From positions 124,001 to 188,000 of the forward strand of contig NZ_RIBP01000001.1 in assembly GCF_007273535.1 (NCBI RefSeq): a DNA stretch of 64,000 nucleotides, given 5' to 3'. A program made the position numbers and the translations under genes. How positions within the stretch are numbered: the first letter of the stretch is position 1; each line of letters begins with the position of its first letter. Below, one piece after another: positions 31,614 to 41,574 of this stretch. The notes under the pieces are model-generated. The model saw nothing but the letters and a program-made list of their open reading frames with translations, was not told the DNA's origin and made no database searches. The DNA is from Niallia circulans. Its GTDB lineage: Bacteria > Bacillota > Bacilli > Bacillales > Cytobacillaceae.

Positions 31614-32543
31614 ATGAAAAGTGTATTAAAAGACCTTTATAAAAATCGAATCTGGCTGCTTATGGTTTTACCAGGAACAATTTGGCTGCTGTTATTTTCC
31701 TATCTTCCGATGTTCGGGCAAGTGCTGGCTTTTAAAAAGTTCCGAATAGATCCTGATGGCTTTTTTGCAAGCGTCATAAACAGTGAATGGGTCGGCTTTG
31801 ACAACTTTACCTATCTATTCAGTACGAATGACGCTTGGATTATCACAAGAAATACTATACTCTATAACCTTGTCTTTATTGTATTGGGGCTAGTGACTGC
31901 AGTTGCAACAGCGGTCCTGCTCAATGAGTTAATTAATAAACGGCTATCAAAGGTCTACCAGACGTCTATTCTGTTTCCTCATTTTATTTCATGGGTTATC
32001 GGCAGTTACTTTGTTTTCACGTTTTTGAGTACAGAGCATGGCTTGTTAAATATGATTCTCGGCTGGTTTAATGCTGACCCTGTTTCTTGGTATAACGAGT
32101 CGAAATATTGGCCGTTTATTCTGGTCATCATGAGCATTTGGAAGGGCGTGGGGTACGGAAGTATCGTTTACTTAGCCTCCATTGTCGGGATTGACAAAAC
32201 ATATTATGAGGCAGCAATGATAGACGGTGCTTCGAAATGGAAGCAGATAAAACATGTTACTTTACCAATGCTTAAGCCGTTGATGATTATCTTAACAATC
32301 ATGAATATTGGCCGCATTTTCAACTCCGATTTTGGATTGTTTTATCAAGTTCCAAGAGATTCAGGTTCCTTGTATGGGGTAACAAACGTTATTGATACAT
32401 TTGTTTATCGAGGACTCATGAATTTAGGGGATATCGGGATGAGTACGGCAGCGGGTCTTTATCAATCGGCAGTTGGATTTATCCTCGTTATGATTACTAA
32501 CTACATTGTGCGTAAAGTAGATGAGGAAAGTGCACTGTTTTAA
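31614..32543 (+). CDS. Oligosaccharide ABC transporter permease, LplB type
   Basis: A 309-residue membrane permease with six predicted helices, of the LplB/CUT1 family that moves large oligosaccharides. The N-terminus (WLLMVLPGTIWLLLFSYLPMFG) and the EAA loop YYEAAMIDGASKWKQIKHVTLP are typical. Ribosome site GGGAGGAGGGG. It opens the transporter operon and pairs with the next gene. The closest functional parallel is NgtP1 of the pneumococcal N-glycan importer. No ATP-binding protein is encoded here; such importers usually share a general MsmK-type ATPase. Confidence 0.88.
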   Translation: MKSVLKDLYKNRIWLLMVLPGTIWLLLFSYLPMFGQVLAFKKFRIDPDGFFASVINSEWVGFDNFTYLFSTNDAWIITRNTILYNLVFIVLGLVTAVATAVLLNELINKRLSKVYQTSILFPHFISWVIGSYFVFTFLSTEHGLLNMILGWFNADPVSWYNESKYWPFILVIMSIWKGVGYGSIVYLASIVGIDKTYYEAAMIDGASKWKQIKHVTLPMLKPLMIILTIMNIGRIFNSDFGLFYQVPRDSGSLYGVTNVIDTFVYRGLMNLGDIGMSTAAGLYQSAVGFILVMITNYIVRKVDEESALF

Positions 32544-32591
32544 CATTCATTTCTTTATGAAGGGAGGAAAAGTCGCCCTGCGGCTAAATAT

Positions 32592-33575
32592 ATGCCAAAA
32601 CTAGACCAAACAGAATCAACGCTTGAAATAGCCTCGACACAAGGAATAAAAAAGGGAAAGACTAACTTCTCCAAAAAGTTTCGGGATCCTCATGCCATAC
32701 ATCCGGCAGCTAATGCCGTAATTAGTGTACTGCTTGGAATCCTCGCGTTTTCATGTGTCTTTCCTTTTATATATGTCATCATCATTTCCTTTACAGGAGA
32801 GGAAAGCATTGTAAGAAATGGGTTTGAGCTTATTCCAAAGGAATGGAGTATCGATGCCTATAGGTATTTATGGGGTATGAAGGAAGCATTATTCCGCTCA
32901 TATGGTGTTACAATCCTTGTAACCATTTTGGGGACTGTCATCAGTGTATTTATGATAACCTTTTATGCCTATGCAATCTCAAGACCTCAATTTAAATATC
33001 GAAGATTCTTCACATTTCTTGCGTTTTTCACGATGCTGTTCAGCGGCGGGCTCGTGCCGACATATATCGTTGTCACACAATTTTTGCATCTAAAGAATTC
33101 GATATGGGCTTTGATTTTACCGCTTGCTATGAACGCTTTTTACATTATCATCATGAGAACTTTCTTTCTGAAGTCTGTTTCTGAATCCATTTTAGAATCT
33201 GCAAGAATGGATGGGGCAAGTGAATGGAGAATATTCTTTCAAATCATCTTCCCGCTTTCCTTGCCGGGAATTGCCACAATAGCCCTGTTTAGTACACTAG
33301 GCTATTGGAATGATTGGTTTACAGCCTTGCTGTATATAGATAACCCCAATCTCGTTCCGCTCCAGGCTTTACTCATGAAAATAGAGGCAAACCTTGAATT
33401 TATGAGAAAAAATATGGATGTTGCCATCCTGCAGAAAAGTTTATTCGATACGATACCGCAAGAATCAGCCAAAATGGCAATGGTAGTAATCGCCACATTG
33501 CCAATTGCAGTCTCCTATCCATTTTTCCAAAAGTACTTTATTAGTGGACTGACAATTGGTGGCGTTAAAGAATAA
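32592..33575 (+). CDS. Oligosaccharide ABC transporter permease, YtcP type
   Basis: A 327-residue second permease, YtcP/CUT1 type, with a 40-residue polar N-terminus and six helices. The EAA loop is ESARMDGASEWRIFFQIIFPLSLPG, and the end FFQKYFISGLTIGGVKE is family-typical. The only good ribosome site (AGGGAGG, 32561-32567) is 24 nt before ATG 32592, unusually far; a small GCC/GGC hairpin (32575-32584) between them could shorten the effective distance. No in-frame alternative start lies closer. It corresponds to NgtP2 in the pneumococcal system. Confidence 0.87.
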   Translation: MPKLDQTESTLEIASTQGIKKGKTNFSKKFRDPHAIHPAANAVISVLLGILAFSCVFPFIYVIIISFTGEESIVRNGFELIPKEWSIDAYRYLWGMKEALFRSYGVTILVTILGTVISVFMITFYAYAISRPQFKYRRFFTFLAFFTMLFSGGLVPTYIVVTQFLHLKNSIWALILPLAMNAFYIIIMRTFFLKSVSESILESARMDGASEWRIFFQIIFPLSLPGIATIALFSTLGYWNDWFTALLYIDNPNLVPLQALLMKIEANLEFMRKNMDVAILQKSLFDTIPQESAKMAMVVIATLPIAVSYPFFQKYFISGLTIGGVKE

Positions 33576-33596
33576 TCAAAGAAAGAGGGAAAAGCG

Positions 33597-35051
33597 ATGA
33601 AGAAGAAGAAATTAGGTCTTATGCTAGCATCCGTTTTGGCAGCTGGAGCAATTCTGTCTGCCTGTAGTAAGGACAGTTCTACAGATGGTAGCGGTGCTGA
33701 TGGTGACAAGCCATATGAAATCAAATGGTACACGATTGGAACACCACAAAAGGATACAGATAAAGTTTTTGAAGAGGTGAATAAATATACAAAAGAAAAA
33801 ATCAACGCTACAGTCAAAATGACGCAAATTGACTGGGGTGATTGGGACCAAAAATCACAGGTGATGATTAATTCTGGTGAATCGTTTGATATAATCTTTA
33901 CAAATGGTACCGCTTACGTTCAAAATGCCCAAAAGGGTGCATTCCTAGCTGTTGATGATCTGTTAGAAAAAGAAGGTAAAGCACTTAAAGACGTAATCAA
34001 TCCTGATTTGCTTGAAGGAAATAAGGTCGACGGAAAACTTTATGGTATACCTTCAAACAAAGAGGTTGCCAGACAGGATGTTTATACATTTAACAAACGT
34101 CTTGCAGACGAATATGGTTTTGATCTTTCAAAGGTTAAAACATTGCAAGACCTTGAACCAATGCTGAAAACAATTAAAGAAAATGAACCTGGAATCACAC
34201 CGATGGCAACATTTAAAGCACCTTTACGTTACGACTATGTTGTTAATAATGAAATGCCTTTTGCGTTCCCGTTTGAAGGAGACACAGACAAGGTTATTAA
34301 TCCATTTGATACGGATGATGCGATGCAGCAATATAAAACAATGCGGAAATACTATCAAGCAGGCTACTTAAAAGAAGATGCAGCAACAAGCAAAGACAGC
34401 TGGCCGATGGATGTGGAAAACTGGTTTGTCCGTATGGGCGGTTCCCAGCCGTATGCTGATTTACTATGGTCACGTTCTGCTAAGTATGAAGTAGTGTCTG
34501 TTCCTTCTGAAGAGCCGACAATTATTAATGATTCTGTATCTGGTTCGATTCAGGCAATTTCTGCAACATCAAAAAATCCGGAAAAAGCGATGGAGTTTTT
34601 AACACTGCTTAATACAGACCCATATCTTCGCAACCTTGTCGATAAAGGAATTGAAGGAACTCATTACAAAAAGAATGATGACGGCACGATTGAAGATTTA
34701 CCAGCACGTATCGACGGATATAACATGCCATCGTATTCTTTAGGCAATCACTTTATTTTAGATTTGTATAAAGATGATCCAAAAGATAAATGGGAGAAAT
34801 TCAAGGAATTTAACGCTTCTGCTGTAAAAGCTCCGTCACTAGGATTTAAGTTTAATAGTGATCCAGTGCGGTCAGAGCTTGCGGCGATTACTAACATTTC
34901 ACAAGAATTTTATCCAGCCTTGGCAACAGGCTCTGTGGACCCAGAAGAATACTTGCCGAAATTCAATGGAAAATTGAAGGAAGCAGGCTTGGAGAAGGTG
35001 CTAACAGAAATTCAAAAGCAATATGATGACTGGAAAAGCTCACAGCAATAA
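33597..35051 (+). CDS. Glycan-binding lipoprotein of the ABC transporter, copy 1
   Basis: A 484-residue extracellular solute-binding lipoprotein of the family-1 extracellular binding-protein class (LplA/NgtS-like). The signal peptide ends with lipobox LSAC, lipidated at C23. The body begins EIKWYTIGTPQKDTDKVFEEV. Family length (about 480-490 residues) suits large oligosaccharides. It follows the two permeases by 21 bp and is followed by a near-copy. Positions that differ between the copies (FTNGTAYVQ here, FTFGNNYVQ there; MGGSQPYADLL versus MGYYQPYAELL) are plausible ligand contacts. Confidence 0.88.
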   Translation: MKKKKLGLMLASVLAAGAILSACSKDSSTDGSGADGDKPYEIKWYTIGTPQKDTDKVFEEVNKYTKEKINATVKMTQIDWGDWDQKSQVMINSGESFDIIFTNGTAYVQNAQKGAFLAVDDLLEKEGKALKDVINPDLLEGNKVDGKLYGIPSNKEVARQDVYTFNKRLADEYGFDLSKVKTLQDLEPMLKTIKENEPGITPMATFKAPLRYDYVVNNEMPFAFPFEGDTDKVINPFDTDDAMQQYKTMRKYYQAGYLKEDAATSKDSWPMDVENWFVRMGGSQPYADLLWSRSAKYEVVSVPSEEPTIINDSVSGSIQAISATSKNPEKAMEFLTLLNTDPYLRNLVDKGIEGTHYKKNDDGTIEDLPARIDGYNMPSYSLGNHFILDLYKDDPKDKWEKFKEFNASAVKAPSLGFKFNSDPVRSELAAITNISQEFYPALATGSVDPEEYLPKFNGKLKEAGLEKVLTEIQKQYDDWKSSQQ

Positions 35052-35060
35052 GAAAATATT

Positions 35061-35095
35061 CAAGCTGGATTAATACTTCCAGCTTGTCCTGTTTT
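35061..35095 (+). repeat. Hairpin between the two binding-protein genes
   Basis: CAAGCTGGA/TCCAGCTTG (35061-35069, 35078-35086) forms a stem followed by only a weak T tract. It may protect the upstream mRNA or partly terminate transcription, as is common after binding-protein genes. Confidence 0.6.
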
Positions 35096-35259
35096 CATCT
35101 ATATAGTTATATGACTTCGATCCTTCCTATTGTATAAACCATGAACTGTTACCTTAAAATAGCGGGGGGATTGGAACTAAAAACACCACAATCATCTGAC
35201 TCAATTAGCATAGTTGATTGCTGGCAATACAAATAATCAATAGGAAGAGGAGAAGTGAA

Positions 35260-36714
35260 GTGAAGAAAAAACGTTTAGGCCTTATTTTATCTGCTGTTCT
35301 GGCAGTCGGAACCCTTTTATCTGCCTGCAGTAAAGATAATGGCGCACAAAGTAGCAGCGGTAGCGAAAATCAACCCTATGAAATTAAATGGTACACACTT
35401 GGAACACCGCAAAAAGATACCGAAAAAGTATTCGAAGAGGTTAACAAGTATACGAAGGAAAAAATAAATGCCACAGTCAAAATGACGCAAATTGATTGGG
35501 GAGACTGGGATCAAAAATCGCAAGTAATGATTAATTCCGGTGAAGAATTTGATATAATTTTTACATTTGGTAATAATTATGTTCAAAATGCGCAAAAAGG
35601 TGCATTCTTAGCAATTGATGATTTGTTGGAAAAGGAAGGGAAGGCACTTAAAGACCTAATTAATCCTGTTCTGCTGGAAGGGAATATGGTGGACGGAAAA
35701 TTATATGGTATTCCTGCTAATAAAGAGGTTGCTAAACAAAATGTTTATACGTTTAACAAACGGCTTGTTGACAAATACAAGTTTGACCTTTCCAAGGTAA
35801 AAACCTTGCAGGATCTTGAACCAATGCTGAAAATAATGAAAGAAAATGAATCTAGCATAACGCCAATAGCGACATTTATGGCACCAGTGCGCTATGACAT
35901 TGTGTTCAATGGTGAAATGCCTTTTGCCTTCCCATTTGAAGGAGAAACAGACAAAGTTATTAATCATTTTGAAACAGATGATGCAATGAAGCAATTTAAA
36001 ACAATGCATGAGTACTATAAAGCAGGCTATTTAAAGGAAGATGCAGCAGTAAGCAAAGAAAATTGGCCAATGGATGTCGAAAACTGGTTTGTTCGTATGG
36101 GCTATTACCAGCCTTATGCCGAGTTATTATGGTCACGTGAAGCAGAGTATGAAGTAGTGTCCATTCCTGCCGAACCAGCAGCGATTGTCAATGATTCTGT
36201 ATCTGGTTCGATTCAAGCAATTTCTGCAACATCAAAAAACCCGCAGAAAGCTATGGAATTTTTAACACTGCTTAACACAGATCCGTATGTTCGCAACCTT
36301 ATTGATAAAGGAATCGAAGGAACTCATTACACAAAAAATGAAGACGGTACCATTGAAGATTTGCCTGCACGTATTGAAGGCTATAACATCCCATCCTATA
36401 CTTTAGGAAACAACTATATACTAGATCTATATAAAGGTGATCCAAAGGATAAATGGGATAAGTTTGTGGAATTTAATGATTCTGCAGTCAGAGGACCGTC
36501 ACTTGGCTTCAAATTTACCAGTGATCCTGTACGCTCAGAGCTTGCCGCAATTACAAACATTACAAAAGAATTCTACCCAGCCATAGCAACAGGTTCTGTA
36601 GACCCTGAAAACTACTTGCCGAAATTTAATAAAAAATTAAAAGAAGCAGGAGTGGACAAGGTGTTAACAGAAATTCAGAAGCAATTTGATGAGTGGAAAA
36701 GCACTCAGAATTAA
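35260..36714 (+). CDS. Glycan-binding lipoprotein of the ABC transporter, copy 2
   Basis: A second 484-residue binding lipoprotein, by eye about three-quarters identical to copy 1, with lipobox LSAC. GTG 35260 is chosen because AAGAGGAG at 35244-35251 fits and because it gives exactly the same length and signal peptide as copy 1; a longer reading from 35218 has no ribosome site. The long conserved tract NDSVSGSIQAISATSKNP shows a recent tandem duplication, while probable pocket residues have changed. This suggests two glycan specificities or affinities served by one pair of permeases. Confidence 0.88.
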   Translation: MKKKRLGLILSAVLAVGTLLSACSKDNGAQSSSGSENQPYEIKWYTLGTPQKDTEKVFEEVNKYTKEKINATVKMTQIDWGDWDQKSQVMINSGEEFDIIFTFGNNYVQNAQKGAFLAIDDLLEKEGKALKDLINPVLLEGNMVDGKLYGIPANKEVAKQNVYTFNKRLVDKYKFDLSKVKTLQDLEPMLKIMKENESSITPIATFMAPVRYDIVFNGEMPFAFPFEGETDKVINHFETDDAMKQFKTMHEYYKAGYLKEDAAVSKENWPMDVENWFVRMGYYQPYAELLWSREAEYEVVSIPAEPAAIVNDSVSGSIQAISATSKNPQKAMEFLTLLNTDPYVRNLIDKGIEGTHYTKNEDGTIEDLPARIEGYNIPSYTLGNNYILDLYKGDPKDKWDKFVEFNDSAVRGPSLGFKFTSDPVRSELAAITNITKEFYPAIATGSVDPENYLPKFNKKLKEAGVDKVLTEIQKQFDEWKSTQN

Positions 36715-36854
36715 AGGAGCAACTTTCAGGCTGAGTAATGGATATTCTGTTTCCAAGCGAATTTATTTGTATCAGCAGAGAAAATATTCTCGTCTTCGAT
36801 CCTTAACCATTTAATAACTAAAACTGAAAACTTAACATAATTGAGGGATTGAAA

Positions 36855-38645
36855 ATGAAGTTGAAGCAGAATAGCCGCTTTCATGAAAAAATATTTAATA
36901 AATTGTTTTTAACGTCATCTATCACTATTGTTGTAACCGTTATCATATTGATTGTAACAATTACTAACTATTATTCTGAAATAATTATTCAAAAGGAAGT
37001 CAATGTTACTACAAGAACGATTGAAAGGGTAGAGGATTACTTCTCTACTAAAGATTCAGTTATTAATAAAGCAATAAGTGATATTTATGTGCAAGGCGAT
37101 TTAATCGATGATATCTCTTTTGCACTTCATAATGGCTATGGAAAATATTTAGAATACCGCCTTGATCGATTTACAGAGGAACAATCTTATTTTCCTAGTA
37201 ATCTTGATACGTATTTTAATGGCTTTTTTAGTCAGGATAGTGATATTAATGCCATTAGTTTGCGCTCATTAGATAGTGCCGGAGTTGAATATTTGCTCAT
37301 TAATAATTACCTGCGCTGGAATAATAGTATTAATGAAGAAAAAGCAACAGATACCTTGCAGGAAGGGGACACTAACTTAAGTGAGGCAGGTCTTCCAAAA
37401 GGACGGATATTAAAAGATACAATCACAAAAAGGGTTGTCATTAATAACCCCGTCACATTGGAGAAAATAGGTGAAATTTCCATCTATTATTCTACGGACC
37501 ATTTAAATAAGATGGTTAAAAAGAATGAAGGAGCACCTGCCTCTTTCTTTTTAATTGATGCAGAAGGACAAATTATTTATTCTCATAATGAAGGAGTGCC
37601 TCCCGCAATAGTTGATCAATTGCGGCAAGAAACAAATGAAACAAAAACGAGTTATAAATCTAAAAAATTTTATATAAATACTGTTGCGAATAAGGGTGAC
37701 TATACGTTTGTCAGCGTCATAACAGATGAAGGCTGGCAAAAGCTATCTATTGTTAGAGGAACAATGTGGGTCGTTATCATCCTGCTTATAGTAGCAGCGA
37801 TTTTAATGTCTTATACGTTTATGCGCAATTATTCGCAGCGGATTAATAAGATTGTTTCAACGATTCGTCAAGTAGAAAAGGGCAATCTTGCTGCACGTGT
37901 TCCAGAATCCAAAGATGAAGATGAGTTAGCTCAGATTGCCTTAAATATGAACACGATGCTAGATGAATTGAATACTTACATTGAACAATTTTATCTACTG
38001 ACTATGAAGCAGCAGCAGGCGGAACTAAAAGCACTTCAAGCACAGATTAATCCCCACTTTTTATTTAATACGCTCGAAGCAATCCGCATGGTTGCAGTTT
38101 TGGAGGGCTCCAAAACCTCCAGCAAAATGATCGTCCATTTAGCAAAGCTATTCCGCTATTCATTGGAATCGAAAGATATTGTACCGTTCTACACCGAAAT
38201 TGAATATGTCAAACAATATTTAACCTTAATGCAGTTTAAACATCCTGATAAGCTGAAGATACAGTTCCATATTCCAGATGAATTAGAACAGACACCTGTT
38301 CAAAAGCTAATCCTTCAGCCGATTATTGAGAATTATTTTGTCCATGGCTTTAAAAAGGATCGTTCCGACAATGAGTTAATTATTCATGCGGAGAATCACC
38401 GAGGAAAAATCGAAATATGTATTGAGGATAACGGCAAGGGAATGTCTGAGGAAGAACTGGCCAACATTGTTCAACATATTAATTGTGAAGAGGGCGATGG
38501 AATGAAGTCAATTGGATTGAGGAATATTCATCAGCGTTTGAAGCTTAAATACGGGGAGCAGTATGGACTCTCAGTAGAGAGTAACAAAATTACAGGAACA
38601 AAGGTTACCTTGTCTATTCCTGTTCAGGGGATTTCCCATGTATAA
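36855..38645 (+). CDS. Sensor histidine kinase, YesM-like
   Basis: A 596-residue membrane sensor kinase. A first helix (about 19-40), an extracellular sensing region of some 260 residues, a second helix (about 302-322) and a HAMP linker precede the His_kinase domain, with phospho-His H401 in QAQINPHFLFNTLEA. The HATPase N box is PIIENYFVHG and the G box EDNGKGMSEEEL. ATG 36855 fits GAGGG upstream. Its last codons overlap the start of the response regulator by 8 bp. YesM-type kinases in such loci usually sense the extracellular oligosaccharide, sometimes with the binding protein, and activate the importer genes. Confidence 0.9.
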   Translation: MKLKQNSRFHEKIFNKLFLTSSITIVVTVIILIVTITNYYSEIIIQKEVNVTTRTIERVEDYFSTKDSVINKAISDIYVQGDLIDDISFALHNGYGKYLEYRLDRFTEEQSYFPSNLDTYFNGFFSQDSDINAISLRSLDSAGVEYLLINNYLRWNNSINEEKATDTLQEGDTNLSEAGLPKGRILKDTITKRVVINNPVTLEKIGEISIYYSTDHLNKMVKKNEGAPASFFLIDAEGQIIYSHNEGVPPAIVDQLRQETNETKTSYKSKKFYINTVANKGDYTFVSVITDEGWQKLSIVRGTMWVVIILLIVAAILMSYTFMRNYSQRINKIVSTIRQVEKGNLAARVPESKDEDELAQIALNMNTMLDELNTYIEQFYLLTMKQQQAELKALQAQINPHFLFNTLEAIRMVAVLEGSKTSSKMIVHLAKLFRYSLESKDIVPFYTEIEYVKQYLTLMQFKHPDKLKIQFHIPDELEQTPVQKLILQPIIENYFVHGFKKDRSDNELIIHAENHRGKIEICIEDNGKGMSEEELANIVQHINCEEGDGMKSIGLRNIHQRLKLKYGEQYGLSVESNKITGTKVTLSIPVQGISHV

Positions 38646-40143
38646 GGTGTTACTTGCGGACGATGAACCGATCATCACTAAAGGACTGTCAGCCATACTC
38701 GATTGGGAAGATTACGGATTTGAAATTGTGCATACCGCTGAAAGCGGTGAGGAAGCACTTGCCTATATTAAACAACATTCAATCGACATTTTAATATCAG
38801 ATATATTAATGGGCGAAATGTCTGGTCTTGACTTAATACAAGAGGTGAAAGCCCTTCGGTCCGAGATAAAAAGCATTGTTTTAACTGGGTACCAAGAGTT
38901 TGATTATCTTAAACGAGGGCTGTTATTAGGGATTGAAAACTATTTGGTTAAACCTGTTGATGAAGAAGAATTATTGAAAACGCTTCAAGCAGTGGGGATG
39001 AAGTTAAAGATTGCTACGGCAAATAGCAGGACAAAGGAATCAACCACAATGCTGGATAATACAATGTGGAGCTATTTGACTGGAGAAATAGATAAACATG
39101 ATTGTCTAGAGCGTTTAGCATTATACAATATTCACTTAAACCAGCCATTTTACAATGTGTCTATCTTAAATATTGAACATTTTCAACAACAAGATGTTGT
39201 TAACGACGTTCGTCACTTCATTGAAGCGAAGTACTCTACTTTATGTGTTAAAAATCCTAGTGAGGAATTAGTGATTATTTTTGGCGGTGCAAGTGAGGAA
39301 GAACTAATCATTCATAATCAGCGCTTAGTGGAGGATCTTCGGCAAGATGATAGAGAGATTGGCTCCTTTTATTTAACAATGGGAAAGCCAGTACGTGTGA
39401 TAGATGAATTGGAAGATAGTTTTACATTAGCAAGAGATTACAGCACAATGCAGTTATATATAGAGCCGAATATACTTATTTCCAATAAACTGACTATTGA
39501 TCGACAAGAAGAGCAAAAAAAGCAGCAGCAATTAAAAGAATGTATTGTAAAAAAGCTCATAAACGCAGAGGAAGAATCATTAGAACTGATTGACTTATAT
39601 TTTAAGAATTTAACAGCGAAGAACAATATCATTTCACCGCAAGTGGCGAAAAAATATACATTTGATTTGATTTCCTATATTCATCACTCCCTGCAAACAG
39701 AGGAGCTTTGTTTATATTCAGCTGTTGTGGAACGGATTGTATACAGTTCAGATATTAGGCAGATGAGAGATATATTGATGGAATATTGTTATGAGTTAAT
39801 CCTTACCATTCATGACCATGTTCATTTACGAAGTCCAATTGTGCAAAATGTCCTAACATTTATCCATACTCACTTTGACCAAGGATTGTCCTTAAAGACA
39901 CTAGGGCAGCAATTTCATGTTAATGCCATTTACTTAGGACAATTATTTCAAAAAGAGGTTGGAGTCGTCTTCTCCGAATATATAAATCGATACCGCTTAG
40001 AGAAAGCGAAGGAACTGTTAAAAACAACTCATTATCGAGCAGGAGATATCGGCAAAAAAGTAGGGTATTCTGACACAACTTATTTCTATAAGCAATTTAA
40101 AAAAATCGTAGGTACAACACCGAGTGAGTGGCGGAAAATTTAA
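38638..40143 (+). CDS. AraC-type response regulator, YesN-like
   Basis: A 501-residue partner of the upstream kinase. The receiver domain (1-120) has acidic D8/D9 in LLADDEP, phospho-acceptor D55 in ILISDILMGE, and K105 in YLVKPVD. A central linker domain follows, and the C-terminal AraC double helix-turn-helix (about 400-500) has FHVNAIYLGQLFQKEVG and AGDIGKKVGYSDTTYFYKQF. It is translationally coupled to the kinase (8-bp overlap) and probably activates the surrounding glycan operons; no binding site could be identified by eye. Confidence 0.9.
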   Translation: MYKVLLADDEPIITKGLSAILDWEDYGFEIVHTAESGEEALAYIKQHSIDILISDILMGEMSGLDLIQEVKALRSEIKSIVLTGYQEFDYLKRGLLLGIENYLVKPVDEEELLKTLQAVGMKLKIATANSRTKESTTMLDNTMWSYLTGEIDKHDCLERLALYNIHLNQPFYNVSILNIEHFQQQDVVNDVRHFIEAKYSTLCVKNPSEELVIIFGGASEEELIIHNQRLVEDLRQDDREIGSFYLTMGKPVRVIDELEDSFTLARDYSTMQLYIEPNILISNKLTIDRQEEQKKQQQLKECIVKKLINAEEESLELIDLYFKNLTAKNNIISPQVAKKYTFDLISYIHHSLQTEELCLYSAVVERIVYSSDIRQMRDILMEYCYELILTIHDHVHLRSPIVQNVLTFIHTHFDQGLSLKTLGQQFHVNAIYLGQLFQKEVGVVFSEYINRYRLEKAKELLKTTHYRAGDIGKKVGYSDTTYFYKQFKKIVGTTPSEWRKI

Positions 40144-40159
40144 GAAAGAAGTGATGATG

Positions 40160-41551
40160 ATGAAAATAGATTATCCTTTTCCTGAGAAATTTTGGTGGGG
40201 CAGTGCAGCATCAGGTCCACAAACGGAAGGTGCAGCGCTTATTGATGGCAGAAAGCAAAGTATATGGGATTATTGGTACAGCATTGAGCCTGAAAGCTTT
40301 CATAATGGTGTCGGTCCAGAGCAGACATCGGATTTTTACAACAGGTTTAAAGAAGATATCCAATTAATGAAACAAACAGGACACAACTCCTTTCGAACCT
40401 CTATTCAGTGGTCACGATTAATTCCAGACGGCACTGGACAAGTAAATGAGAAAGCGATTCACTTCTACAACCAAGTTATTGATGAGCTGCTGGCAAATAA
40501 TATTGAACCATTTATCAATCTTTACCACTTTGATATGCCAATGTGTATGCAGGAAAAAGGCGGCTGGGAATCTCGCGAAGTAATCGATGCTTATGTCCAA
40601 TATGCGAAAGTCTGCTTTCGTTTATTTGGCGATCGCGTCAAGTATTGGTTCACATTTAATGAACCAATTGTTCCTGTTGAAGCCAGTTATTTATACAATT
40701 TGCATTATCCACATATCGTAGATTTCAAACGGGCTGCCACTGTTGCGCATCATACGATCGTTGCACACGCAAGAGCTGTTGAGGCATTTAAGGAATCGAA
40801 TGCCCTTGGCCAAATCGGTATCATCCTCAACTTAACGCCTTCTTATCCAAGAAGCGAGGATAAAGAGGATTTTGCTGCAGCCCATATTGCGGATTTATTT
40901 TTCAACCGCAGCTTTCTTGATCCTGTTACAAAGGGGGAATACCCTACTGAATTGGTTGATATTTTAGCAGAAAAAGAGCTGCTTCCAAGTGTCGAAGCAG
41001 GTGATTTGGAAGTAATTCGTAATAACCCGATTGACCTGTTAGGTGTGAACTATTATCAGCCCCGCCGTGTCAAAGCAAAAGAGAATCCTGAGCCGGAAAA
41101 TGCACCGTTTATGCCAGAACATTTATTTGATCCTTATATTATGCCAGGAAGGAAAATAAACCCCCATCGCGGCTGGGAAATTGCAGAGGAGGCTGTCTAT
41201 GATATTATGGTCGACCTTCGTGACCATTATCATAATATCCCCTTTTTTATTTCGGAAAACGGCATGGGGGTGGAAGGAGAAGAGAAGTTCCGCAACGTAG
41301 AGGGCTTTATTGAAGATGATTACAGAATTGAATTTGTGAAGGAGCACTTAAAATGGGTGCATAAAGGCATACAGGAAGGTGCCAATTGTCTTGGGTACCA
41401 TATATGGACATTCATGGACAATTGGTCTTGGGCAAACGCTTATAAGAATCGCTACGGATTAGTGGAAGTAGATTTAAAGAATGACAGGAAACGAACTGTA
41501 AAGAAATCGGGGCAATGGTATAAGCAGCTCGCAGAGAATAATGGATTTTAA
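40160..41551 (+). CDS. GH1 beta-glycosidase of the N-glycan locus
   Basis: A cytoplasmic 463-residue GH1 enzyme with acid/base E168 (FTFNEPI) and nucleophile E366 (FISENG). The aglycone-side signature is MDNWSWANAYKNRYG: Ser423 replaces the Glu seen in ordinary beta-glucosidases, as in 6-phospho-enzymes, but the phosphate-binding Lys position is Asn430 (Lys429 is adjacent) and Tyr432 is kept. No PTS is nearby, so a phosphorylated substrate is doubtful. In this context it is a candidate for splitting Man-beta-1,4-GlcNAc, the last disaccharide of the core. AAGAAAGAAG supports ATG 40160; ATG 40154 and 40157 are alternatives. It follows the regulator by 16 bp. Confidence 0.82.
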   Translation: MKIDYPFPEKFWWGSAASGPQTEGAALIDGRKQSIWDYWYSIEPESFHNGVGPEQTSDFYNRFKEDIQLMKQTGHNSFRTSIQWSRLIPDGTGQVNEKAIHFYNQVIDELLANNIEPFINLYHFDMPMCMQEKGGWESREVIDAYVQYAKVCFRLFGDRVKYWFTFNEPIVPVEASYLYNLHYPHIVDFKRAATVAHHTIVAHARAVEAFKESNALGQIGIILNLTPSYPRSEDKEDFAAAHIADLFFNRSFLDPVTKGEYPTELVDILAEKELLPSVEAGDLEVIRNNPIDLLGVNYYQPRRVKAKENPEPENAPFMPEHLFDPYIMPGRKINPHRGWEIAEEAVYDIMVDLRDHYHNIPFFISENGMGVEGEEKFRNVEGFIEDDYRIEFVKEHLKWVHKGIQEGANCLGYHIWTFMDNWSWANAYKNRYGLVEVDLKNDRKRTVKKSGQWYKQLAENNGF

Positions 41552-41574
41552 ACAGACTGGAGAGTGAGAAGCAG

